A stretch of 64,000 nucleotides of DNA from Deinandra increscens subsp. villosa (lineage: Eukaryota > Streptophyta > Magnoliopsida > Asterales > Asteraceae): positions 59,952,429-60,016,428 of the forward strand of contig JBCNJP010000006.1 of NCBI GenBank assembly GCA_039602395.1, given 5' to 3'. The notes beneath the pieces are model-generated. The model was not told the DNA's origin, searched no databases, and was given only the letters and a program-made list of their open reading frames with translations. The position numbers and the translations under genes were made by a program. Below are positions 53,801 through 64,000 of the stretch, in pieces; position 1 is the first letter of the stretch; the number at the start of each line of letters is the position of its first letter.

Positions 53801-56177
53801 GGTCGAAATTACCACTTTTAAGTTACATCTTGTGCCATTTTCGCTTCTTAGGCTACTTGTTATAACAAATCTAACGGTTTGTTACATTTTTTGAGGTATG
53901 TTCGAGTGAGATCACAGGCGGTCTGCTCGTGCAGCATCCACCTCTATATGATTTTGATCAGAGAGACATGTTTTGCTTTTATCTTTTTCCTGGGACTAAC
54001 AAAGATAACAAGGTCAGTTACAGCAAGGAAGTGATATTTTTACTTGATATAAGTGGGAGCATGCGAGATACCCCTCTCGAGAAATCAAGATATGCGATCA
54101 CAGCCTCGCTCTCGAAGCTTAATCATGGAGATTTGTTTAATATCATAGCGTTTAATGGAGATGTTCAGTTGTTTTCATCTTCATTAGAGTTGGCAACTGA
54201 AGACACTATCACAAATGCAACTGAATGGATGTGGGAAAACTTGGTTGCTGAAGGAGGTACAAACCTTATGCTCCCACTAAAACAGGTACAATGAATAGAA
54301 ACAAAAAAAAGAAGATTATTTTCATATTTTGATAAGGTTTTATTGTTTATATAATGTTTTGGAGATCTTTAACTTCAGGCAGTTGACATGTTTGGTAAAA
54401 CTGGTGGATCTATTCCTCTTATTATTCTCATTACTGATGGAACTGTCGAAAACGAAAGAGATATTTGTAGCATGATCAAATGCAGTCTCGTGGATGGACG
54501 CGTGAATTCTCCCCGAATTTGCACATTCGGCATAGGTCATATCTTAGATCCTTCAGTCAGTATTCTTTGCAAGTATTTGTTCATATTATCATTCAAAAGT
54601 GAGTTTTTCATTTGCAGGTTCATATTGCAATCATTATTTCCTCCAAATGCTTGCATATATTGGAAGAGGATACTATGATGCTGCACATGATGTAGGTCAG
54701 TTTTCAACAAATTTCCAAGGTTTTAGTAATAGTCACATTAGTGTTAATTAATCCGTTTTTAACATATTGTTCGTGACAGATTCAATCGGCGATCGTATGC
54801 AACGACTGTTAGATAATGCTCTCACTCCTATGCTTGCAAATGTAACCCTTGATGCATTAGAAGATCTTGAATCTTATGAGGTCTGTTTATAGTTATTTCC
54901 TCATATCCGTTTATAGCTTGTTTTTATACGTTATTTCTCTTTGTTTGTTGCAGTTGTATCCATCTTGCATTCCAGATTTGCTATCTGGAAGCCCGTTAAT
55001 CGTATCAGGTCGATACCAAGGGAAATTCCCGGACTTTGTGAAAGCTAGAGGCTTATCAGCCGATCTAAGTACTAAAGTGATCGATATTAAAGTGCGAAAG
55101 ATAACAGACATACACTTGGACAGGGTAAAATTCTAACTTAGAGCATTGTAATCTCAAGTTTATACTTTTTAATCCGTCTTACGCCTTGCAAAATAGACGG
55201 GTTGGGTAACGGGTCAAAACAGGTTCTTGTCAAAGTGAAGTCAGATTCAAATGATTTGTTTTGCATTTTAATCCAAACTTGACATAAAGTTCAATAATTT
55301 GTTTCTGTTTTAGGTATGTGCTAGGATGGAGGTGGATGTACTCACAGCACATGCATGGTTAGACCAAAACACACACATGGAAAAGAAGGTTTCATTCTTG
55401 TTTCTTAATCTCTATTTACACTTAATAATTTCTAGCAGTTATTACTAAAACATGTCGGTTCATATCGCGTTTAGTTGACAACAGATCAAACGGGTCAAAG
55501 TGTAGAAAACTAGTTAAACAGTACGTAAACGGGTCAAACGGGTTGGGCCAGATTAGCTTTGATCAACTCTCCCTATTGGAATATATTATTAGGGTTGAGC
55601 CCACAAGCCTCGTTAACCGATACTCTCAAAATATGGTGACTTTGATTAGCTTATTTTCAGGTTGCAAAATTGAGCTTACAAAGAGGAGTTCCTTCTGAAT
55701 ACACGCGAATGATTCTAGCTCAGCAGAACAAAGTAAAGTCGACCCTGATATCACTTCTGCGAGACAAGGTATAATTCATCTTTGAAAAAGGTTAACTAAC
55801 TAATTTCCAAACTGAAACACAATGATATGAACTATGATGTGCAGAAGTGTCCAAAACCAATGAACCAGAAGATGATATGCTTGAGGAATGTATCAGTTGG
55901 ATTTGGTAACTTGAGGGCCACAGCTGAAAACCTGCCTCCGGGAGCTGAAAATGTGAAGCTAAACGAAGCTATAAAAATCGTGATGAAGGCTGCATCATCG
56001 TGTTGTGGGTTCATGGCTAGTTGTGCTTGCTGCAGGTGCTTGATGCAAGCTTGGTCTCGAGTCAGAAACGACCAATGTACTCTTGCTATCACGCAACTTT
56101 GCACTGCTCTTGCGTGTCTTGAGTGTCTTGACTGTTGCTGTGAGTTGTGTGATTCGTGTATCGATTTGTGCCAGTAG
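50805..56177 (+). CDS. VIT and von Willebrand A domain protein (inter-alpha-trypsin inhibitor heavy chain-like)
   Basis: Twelve exons join in frame: 50805-51242, 51613-51765, 52681-52893, 53531-53620, 53896-54285, 54379-54535, 54618-54695, 54780-54880, 54954-55124, 55314-55388, 55661-55768, 55845-56177. The product is 768 aa. The N-terminal part (YQPHVHGRCNPPALIPLHMH, DTAFVTVTGAWRVHCVTAS, CRIAVPMGEQGSI) is the plant VIT region. The VWA domain starts EVIFLLDISGSMRD with the metal-site DISGS at 349-353, and continues with GGTN and LITDGTV. The last about 60 residues are exceptionally cysteine-rich (CCGFMASCACCRC, CLDCCCELCDSC). The overall plan matches Arabidopsis At1g19110-type proteins, whose function is unknown. 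Exon 4 (EVQQQTGEASFLYEDEVLKW) is short and easily missed. No defect is visible. Confidence 0.88.
52935..53100. mobile_element. Harbinger-like MITE in intron 3 of the VIT/VWA gene
   Basis: The ends GGGACTGTTTGT and ACAAACAACCCC are paired, with flanks tta and ttt (imperfect TWA-type). Internal GACTCGGTC repeats recall the element at 1966-2650. Length is 166 bp; the splice sites are untouched. Confidence 0.65.
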
Positions 56178-57180
56178 AAACATTATGGCGAAAATGATAA
56201 CTTGTGCAAACTTGAGGATAGCCACTATATATGTGAATTTTTATGTTACTTGTAAATAAAGTTATCAGCATGCATGTGTTGATTAACAAGGAATAATAAG
56301 AATGGTATCCTACATTAACCTGATCTTTTCATTATGATCTTCTTCTTGAGTGCTAAACAAGCTCCATATCCTTCAAACAAATCTATCACACCATAAGATC
56401 TTAAACAGAGTACTTGATATAATTATCCGAAACTTGATTCTTGTATCTCCCAGAAAACGATCGATAAGCTAGGATTAGTTTCTGCAATATCAAGATCCTT
56501 AACTCCTCGCGAAGTTGATCATGATTCATGAGCTAATACTCTAGGTAGTGTTGGGTATGAAGGCTTTAATGGCCTATGGGCTTTGTCCGCTATGTTAAGG
56601 CCCGACCCACTATTAACTCTAGTTTGAGTTCTATATATACTAGCATACATTATAACTGTAATCTTGAGCACCTTTGTAATAAGTGCAGGTACAAAACAAA
56701 ATTGAGCAATGTATTCCAACAAGTAACTAAAGTGTACCGCAAAATCCAAAACCTAACCTCTAGACTTTAAAGCTTTAACCATAAATCACTAACACTAAAT
56801 CCTCAAGTCTAAAACATGTAAGAATACAATTAGTTAAAATCAAACCTAACAAAACTACAAAATGAACGCACCTCACATTATCGCCCAGCGAGGGAAACAA
56901 TCCAGTTAAAAAATATATAGGGGGAAGAAGCGAAAAGAACCAAATAATAATAATAATAATAACAAAAAAAAAGTACAAATAATTCTAGGAGAGGAGTAGA
57001 AGTCAAACCCGTAGTAACCCATGCTCCGAACTTGAGTTTTGCGAGAAAGTCATACGAATTGAACTTAAGGAGATTGTGTTTAATATCTCTAACACCATAA
57101 ACATGTAAAATAAAATGAATTTAAGAAAAAAAGCTTGAAAGGTTCAAAATTTAAATAAGACACCATAGATATTCAACGTA
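56178..57180. other. 3' flank and spacer
   Basis: The VIT/VWA 3' untranslated region probably ends soon after AATAAAG (56256). No further gene is seen. The ATAATAATAATAATAAT run near 56945 is a short trinucleotide repeat. Confidence 0.55.
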
Positions 57181-57189
57181 AATAAGTGA

Positions 57190-57640
57190 GTTGGGCCTGA
57201 GAGGAATTCAATTCGGGTCCTTGCGTAGCAAAGGAACATATTCAACCACTACACCAGAATGTAAGACGTTCATTATTTAATACCTATACTATTTAATATC
57301 AAACACGTTTTGGAAGAATTAAAAAGAGTGCGTCTGGGAGAATTAGAACTCTTGACCTAACACAAAAACCAAACGTCATAAACAACGGCGAAGTTTGAAA
57401 TAAAAACCCGAGGGGGCGGGACTCAATAATTCTATCAAGGGGACGATACTCAATACATTCAAGGGGGCGATATTCAGTACATACAAATTTTTATACATAA
57501 AATCAAGAAAATAGGTGCATCTGGATGAAAAAACCGAGGGGGCGATCCTCCCCCGGTCCCTTTCTGAGTATCGAACTCGGGACCTAACGAAGCAAACCAA
57601 GGTATTCATGACTCAATCACTACATTAGAATATAAATGGT
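57190..57640 (-). mobile_element. tRNA-like SINE remnants
   Basis: On the minus strand two stretches carry tRNA-promoter-like text. Near 57190-57260 it is GGTGTAGTGGTTGAAT with GGACCCGAATTGAATTCC; near 57560-57640 it is TGTAGTGATTGAGTCATGAA with GAGTTCGATACTC. AGGGGGCGA phrases repeat between them. Ends and duplications were not found, so the count and limits are uncertain. Confidence 0.45.
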
Positions 57641-57887
57641 TATATTTTTACTGCATAAACTACTTAATATGATAATATTTCAAAATAAAATTTATTTAAT
57701 ATATAATATTTCAAAAAAAAATAAAATGAAACCCACTCAACCACTACACTGAAATACTTAAGAAACACTCTTAAATAAGTCTCAATTAAACAGTAACGTT
57801 GGTGTGAGCCCTAGGCCACCGACATAAATTAAATACATATAATAATGTTATAAACTTTGTATTTATGGAGCAACAATGGGAAATTAA

Positions 57888-58004
57888 AGGTTGAAGGACA
57901 AAAGCTGTCATTTGACAAAAGTATAGGTACCATTAATGTTATTTTAGGTTGAAGGACAAAACCTATCATTTGACAAAAGTACAGGTACCATTAATGTTAT
58001 TTTA
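57888..58004 (+). repeat. 58-bp tandem duplication upstream of UBP1
   Basis: Two units starting AGGTTGAAGGACAAAA at 57888 and 57946 both end GGTACCATTAATGTTATTTT. They differ at only a few positions and lie about 170 bp before the start codon, in the presumed promoter. Confidence 0.85.
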
Positions 58005-58171
58005 CTAAAAATATCTGCTCGTTTTGGTACTCTCTCTTTCCCGTCATTTTATTCTCCCGAGGGCGATTGTCCTCTCGATCTTATTCAGTATTTTGAAACC
58101 CTAACCCCCAAATTCGACACACAATTCAATCTATCCATCTCGATCAATCATCATATTCGTGATAAACAAGA

Positions 58172-61100
58172 ATGGATCATCAACATCAGAGGCTGAAGCA
58201 ACAACAAGCTTTGATGCAGCAAGCTCTCCTTCAACAACAATCGCTCTATCATCCTGGCCTCTTAGCTCCTCCACAGGTTTGCACGCGTGATTTGTTTTTG
58301 ATTTCTGTAATTTCTTCAACCACATGTTGTTGATACGGTGTTTTGCGTGTTAATGTTGTCGTTTGTGAGCTTAGGGATTTGATTTTGTGATTGATCAACC
58401 GTTATGCCTGAAATTCGTTGTTAGGTTCCGTAATTCGCAGGGAATTTAGAATTGTTGTGTTGTTTATGTGTGGAATGTGGCGTTGTGGATGATCAATCGT
58501 GATTTGTTTTTGATGATTTTGTTGCCGTACTCCCCGACTATGAGAAAGCCAAAGGATTTTTTTTTTATATGCTTTCACAAGTTTAGTTTACTCCCACCGT
58601 TTAATATCGAGTTACGTATTTTTTTAAATTTTATTCTAATTTAACCATTTCTTTTTGAAATGCAAGATTCATTTTGAATTTTGTTACTAGTTTCAAATTG
58701 ACATTATTAAACTTGTAATAACCTGTAAAGATATATCTGGTCTTCCAAATTTGGTCTTCTAAATATTTTCAAAAGCTAAGGATCCTCAAAGTTTTGAAAC
58801 TTTCACAATCTGATATGATTTTATGAAGTTAACTGGTACTTTTGCTTGGCTGAATTGTCATTTGTTGAGTTCTGACTGAACAATCTTTCTTTGCATGAGT
58901 CTCATTTATTTGTAATTAATGGTTTATTAGTCCTGGAATTTATTTCCTTGATTCTTGTCACACTGGATAAGGATGTTAGCTTTTGTCCTGTGGCATTTTG
59001 AGGCACTTCCACTATGACAGTGTTGCATCTTCTATGGAAATGATGAGAATGTCTAATGGCTCTTATGTGATCCTTTACTAATCATTTTCATAGTCGAATG
59101 ATTTATCTTGTAGTGGATTAGTGAATAACTTGTTTATGAGACTATCTTTTGCTTCATGGTGGGTATCAACCTGTTCTTTGTTGTTGCTTTATTGCCGGGG
59201 GGATACGGTGGAGGAGGGGTGGCGGCAGGGGAGAATGACGGCAGAAGGGGCTGTCGAACCCTAGGGTTAGGGCTGTCGAATTTTCTGGCTCTGATACCAA
59301 GTAAATCAGAATTGTAATCTTGTATTGAATAGGGAATTGTTACAGGTATATATAAACATGACAATTACACAATGCACCCCTCTAGGTTAGAGACTAATAC
59401 AATATATACTAAAGTTGTCTAATAATGTGCGTTTCCTTTCGTATATAATTGTATTGCTTTTCATTGCCGGGGCCCGGGGGTCTGGCAACCATTGCCACTA
59501 GACCCTGAGTTTTTGTTTTAATGTGAGAGATGTGGAACAGGGAAGTTAGGTCTTATTTTGGATGTGAAATTTCTTCTTACAGACAAGGCATATGGAATTC
59601 TAGTATGCACGTTCTATTCTGTTAGCCACACAAAGTTATACAATTACAAGTTACACTATGAGAGTATGAGATTCTTTCCCTCCCAAAATTCTTTCTTGAT
59701 GACTTGATCATACCAATTTTGGAAGGGCAAGGTTTCTAGTTACTCTTGGCTCTTAAGTATCTGGATTAATTTTCTCTGTTGAAGAATTACCCTTGTAGGA
59801 TTTTCCTAATCACATTGCTATCATCAGTTCTTTAGAGAAGTCCATAATTGAATTATCCCTTTATATATGTTTTCAAAATAGATCTTTAGACAACAATAAA
59901 AAAAACAAATTTTTTATTTTTGTTTTTATAGTTGAACGCTGTTTCAGATGTATAAGAACTGTGAAATATTTGTAATAAATTGAGGCAGTTAGGAGTAATT
60001 GTGAGTTCAGAGATGCAGAAAGTCCTCTTATTTAAAGCTAGCCTTCTTGTCTTAATGTGAATCAAGCCTTGCATGGCTTTTCTTGTACTTTTACATGTTA
60101 AGCTTATATAGGAGAACTGTGTGGACATTTGTTTGTTTTGTTAGTGACTTAGTGTGCTTCTTTGGTAGCTTGTGTGCAGTTTAGTACACTTTGCCTTTGC
60201 CTTTTACCTGTTCTTCTTTAGGCCTATTTTATTCTAGTTAGTGGGGGGTTTTTTTTATCCTTCTTTTGCTCTTAGCTTGCTATTTTTTTTTGGGTTTTTT
60301 CCTTTTTTCACTTTTTTATTTTGCAGATTGAGCCAATCCCAAGTGGAAATCTGCCTCCTGGTTTTGATCCAAATACATGCCGCAGTGTGTGAGTGGTTTA
60401 CAGATGATTTTTCCATTTCCTTTTTCTTTTCTTTTTCATTTGCATGTTCAAGCATGACAAAGTCCTTGATCTGTTAGCAACTATGTGGTTCTTAATTTAC
60501 TATATCTGAAAGATTTTCTTTACTCGTTCTCCAACACACAGACAGTACCGAGATTTATAGTTGTGGTATGCAAAGTGTCACATGTAGGATGACTATTTGT
60601 TTTATGTGTACCGGAAATTGGGGAACATACTATAGCTAAAATTGGTTTTATCTCTTATCTCTTTTTGTAATTTCTAGTTCTTTTACTTTTGTGAAATTGC
60701 AGGTATGTGGGGAACATTCATATACAAGTGACTGAACCACTTCTTCAAGAGGTTTTTGCAAGTACTGGTCCTGTTGAAGGCTGCAAACTCATAAGAAAAG
60801 AGAAGGTAGCCATATCGTTAATAAGTAGCTTGAAAAGCTTTGATCATGTTTGCATATTATTCATTTCTAAGGTGGCACTGGGGTATATATTAAATTATTA
60901 CACATTTAAATCTTTTTTGTTCTTATTTTTCTGTGCAGTCTTCTTATGGATTCATTCACTACTTTGACCGTAGATCAGCTGCGCTTGCTATATTATCTTT
61001 AAATGGGAGGCATTTGTAAGTGTTTTTAATAGAGCTATCTGTTCCTCTGCTCTCTTATGTCACCAGTAAATATCAATGCTATTTTCAGGTTTGGACAACC

Positions 61101-61373
61101 TATTAAAGTTAACTGGGCATATGCCAGTGGACAGAGGGAGGACACATCAGGTAGGGACGCGAGGGTGCTTATCTTTTGTTTGGATAAGTTGTGTTATTAT
61201 CTTAGGTGTTAATATATTTGTAACAATTCGATCTCATGGCATTCATACTTCTGGTTTGCAGGTCACTACAACATATTTGTTGGTGATCTTAGCCCTGAGG
61301 TTACCGATGCTATGTTGTTTGCATGCTTCTCTGTTTATGCTAGTTGTTCGTGAGTACCCCTCTCTCTCTCTCC

Positions 61374-61406
<33 letters not shown>

Positions 61407-63391
61407 CAAGCGCAACCATATACTTCTCTTCATGTCTATTGGTATTGTAGGGACGCGAGGGTTATGTGGGATCAGAAAACTGGCCGTTCAAGAGGTTTTG
61501 GGTTTGTTTCCTTCCGGAACCAACAGGTATATAATTTACAACCGATCAGGAGGATAAATTGTTCTTATTTTCTCTGTGCACAGTATTATCTTTAATTAGA
61601 ATCTGACCTTGCTAATTCCTGTTCAGGATGCTCAAAGTGCTATAAATGATTTAACTGGTAAGAGTTTCATTAGCATTTTTTTTATTCTTTCATTTTCCAA
61701 TCGAGAGTTCATTAACTAAAGTATCTGAGTTTTTTCTTTCATTTGTAGATTTATGTAATACTCCATCATCATTGTTTTTATCTTATCAGGGAAGTGGCTT
61801 GGCAGCAGGCAGATACGCTGCAATTGGGCTACCAAGGGTGCTGGTACTAGTGACGAAAAACAGGCCTCAGATTCTAAAAGTGTGGTGGAGCTTACAACTG
61901 GGTCTTCAGGCATGCAGTAGAAATAATAGTTCTAAAATCTTTGGTTTGAGTATCTTGTTTTTCTTATAATGTTACCTATTTTGCAGAGGAGAGTAAGGAG
62001 CCTGTTAATGGTGATGCTCCTGAGAATAACCCACAGTATACCACTGTTTATGTTGGCAACCTTGCTCCAGAAGTAAGAAACTATATTCCTTCAACCATGT
62101 AGCTATGATTAAATGTAATTATGCGTTACCCTGTCGGAATACATTGTATTATGACATGAAAAAAAGATGTAATGATTTGGATTTATCTTTAGTGCTATGC
62201 TGATCAAAATCTATATATGATCTTTTTGAAAGCTATCATCTGATATGGAATAATCAAAATTAGATCATCAGCTCTAACAAAGCGGGTTGTATGCGTGTTA
62301 GTTTCTATGTGTATATTAGGTTGTGCTAGCCCGACGGGCCATCTGGTCTAGTTTAGGTGTGGTCACCTCTCCTATATATACACTTTCTCTATGATGTAAA
62401 TTCTCGCATATACAGTAAACTTTTCCATTTCTGATTACAAGGAGATTGTGTTTGAATGTGCTTTTGCTATATGAAGTTGTAGTTAGATAATCAGTTGTGA
62501 GAGTTTGGCTAATCTGATTATTTATAGACTTAATAGGTAAGATGACCAAAAGGAGCATTTTTGTATATTGTTGGTGTAAAGAAACAGCAAGTGAATTCAG
62601 TTAAAAGCCTGTTAAACTAGGGTTATTATAGTAATTTTGTTTTTGGCTTGATGATCAGATTTACAGCTACTCCTAGACCAACCACTCTAAAGTGATTATT
62701 TCACCCATCATATAATAAGATAAATAAAACTAGCTTCAGTATAGTTTTTAAGTTCAGTTTTTAAAAGTTACTGATTGATACGAGTTGAATTATTTATTTT
62801 AATTTCAGGTTACCCAGCTTGAGCTCCATCGCCACTTTCATGCCCTTGGTGCTGGAATAATCGAGGAAGTCCGTGTTCAGCCTGATAAAGGGTTTGGTTT
62901 CGTGAGATACAATAATCACGCAGAGGCCGCTCTGGCTATTCAAATGGGAAACACCCAATCCATTATCTACGGTAAACAAATTAAGGTGCGTACATTTTGT
63001 GAGAGACACTTTTCATGCAGATAGTTTATTGATCTATTTTATTTTTGTAAACTAACTCTTGATATCTTTTTTGTTTGTGTTTGTACTTTTGTTTGCAATT
63101 TAGTGCTCTTGGGGCAGCAAGCCGACTCCGCCAGGAACAACTTCAAACCCACTTCCACCACCTGTGCCCGCACCAATGCTATCAGCTGCTGACGTGTTGG
63201 CATACGAGAGACAACTGGCGTTAAGCAAGATGGTCGGGGTCCACGGGCTCATGCACCCACAAGGACACCATCCTCTTAAACCCGCAACTTTGGGCGGTAT
63301 GAGTATGGGTGCTGCTGGAGCAAGCCAGGCCATTTACGATGGCGGTTTCCAGAATGTTGCTGCTGCCCAACAACTCATGTATTATCAGTGA
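58172..63391 (+). CDS. UBP1: Oligouridylate-binding protein UBP1 (three RRM)
   Basis: Twelve exons join in frame: 58172-58276, 60327-60388, 60703-60805, 60939-61015, 61089-61150, 61262-61349, 61451-61526, 61627-61657, 61790-61909, 61987-62072, 62809-62985, 63104-63391. The product is 424 aa. A glutamine-rich N-terminus (QQQALMQQALLQQQ) precedes RRM1 (YVGNIHIQV, SYGFIHYF), RRM2 at about 138-213 (IFVGDLSPEVTD, RGFGFVSF) and RRM3 at about 260-330 (VYVGNLAPE, KGFGFVRY). A proline/methionine-rich tail ends MYYQ. UBP1 is a TIA-1-like nuclear protein that binds U-rich RNA, aids splicing of weak introns, stabilises mRNA and enters stress granules. The intron after exon 9 starts GC rather than GT (61910-61986). 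All other introns are GT-AG. Confidence 0.93.
59170..59430 (-). mobile_element. LTR retrotransposon end in intron 1 of UBP1
   Basis: On the minus strand TGGTATCAGAGCC (59287-59299) is a tRNA-Met primer-binding site. An LTR-like segment to about 59430 precedes it, with TTTATATATACCTG as a TATA box. A GC-rich leader (GACAGCCCTAACCCTAGG) follows it to about 59170. No coding region remains, so this is a truncated piece of an element. Confidence 0.65.
62310..62450 (+). mobile_element. Possible solo LTR in intron 10 of UBP1
   Basis: TGTGCTAGCCCGACGGGCCA is followed by CTCCTATATATACAC and a TATA-like core, which recalls a short plant LTR. The ends and target duplication were not established. The segment sits in a long intron (62073-62808). 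Confidence 0.3.
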
Positions 63392-64000
63392 GTGATTACG
63401 TGGCGTTATTGCACGCGTTTGTGCTTTTTTTTTCTTCCCGAGTTTCTAGGAGGCTATATGATGTTCCTCTTTGTTTTATCGTTTTATTTTCCCTTTAACC
63501 CCCCGTATTGTCCTATTTATATATATGCTTGCCATGAGTATTACCCCCGTGTTGTCCTACTTCTATATGCTTCCCATGAGCATGGATACATATGATGTCT
63601 GATTAATGTTAGCGATGGCGATGCCTGCTTTTGTACTTGTAACATGTGCGTTTTGGTTGTTTTGTCTGGTCCGAGATTCAGTGGCCACAAAATGCCTAGC
63701 CCTGTCTGTTGGTGGCTTGTGTCGAAAGTGTCTTTTTGAGGTGGTGATTTCTACCCATTTACTTTTGAGTTTGTTGCTTGAGTTGTGTTTTATATCAAAC
63801 TTGTGGAAGGGTCAAAATAAAGAGAATAGTTTTTTATTTGTCTTTAACTAGTTTTTAATCTGATATTATGCACTTGGGGACTCTTATAGTCATATGACTC
63901 GTATCCCTATTAAATAGTACCATACCTTTTAGGTAATATAGTATTAGAATGAATCAATGGGTGACCTTAAAGCAATAGCAAAGGTTGCTGATGTGGCGTG
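63392..64000 (+). other. UBP1 3' untranslated region and flank
   Basis: The T-rich sequence after the stop is consistent with a 3' untranslated region. CAAAATAAAGAG near 63813 is a candidate polyadenylation signal. No other gene is seen before the window ends. Confidence 0.6.

Noticed and set aside
61076..61450. Frame of 124 codons within UBP1
   Set aside because: It crosses exon-intron borders in a different frame and includes a CT/CA microsatellite; a shadow of the real exons.
1..64000. Search for CRISPR arrays, operons and rRNA genes
   Set aside because: The genome is a plant's. The tandem repeats seen are irregular or microsatellite, and no rRNA-like sequence was noticed.

Overview
The window is nuclear DNA of a flowering plant: AT-rich, long non-coding stretches, genes split by GT-AG introns, and plant-only families (GRAS, germin-like, R2R3-MYB, TRFL, UBP1) among many transposable elements. 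The repeat types would suit a eudicot, perhaps an asterid such as a composite, but the species cannot be settled from the sequence.

Positions 1 to about 24000 are almost gene-free and repeat-packed: a broken PIF/Harbinger transposase, LINE tails at 2.7 kb and 12.2 kb, hAT, Harbinger, Helitron and SINE insertions with readable target duplications, a 4.3-kb Copia retrotransposon with 141-bp LTRs (6544-10877), a Mutator-like element with a GC-rich core (16072-17384), and a dense block of inverted elements and Helitron-like copies joined by TA tracts (18794-22855).

Positions 24000 to 39000 hold two intact genes, both on the minus strand: an intronless GRAS gene that looks like NSP1 (24226-25836) and a germin-like gene (29608-30231). 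A decayed germin-like fragment lies beside the latter, and a damaged R2R3-MYB pseudogene lies at 34148-34915. Between them are a decayed LTR retrotransposon and several short DNA transposons, including a Mutator-like element whose terminal repeats are themselves doubled (36898-38078).

Positions 39000 to 64000 hold three intact multi-exon genes on the plus strand. They are a TRFL-type telobox Myb protein (8 coding exons, 619 aa), a VIT plus von Willebrand A domain protein (12 exons, 768 aa) and a UBP1-type triple-RRM RNA-binding protein (12 exons, 424 aa, including one probable GC-AG intron). I assembled the exons by splice consensus, phase and family conservation; every junction keeps the frame open.

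The genes look like independent housekeeping, regulatory and secreted-protein genes. No operon-like or biosynthetic cluster is visible. The most unusual content is repeat architecture: TA-tract-bounded fold-back elements, head-to-head Helitron-like copies, and the doubled-terminus Mutator-like element.
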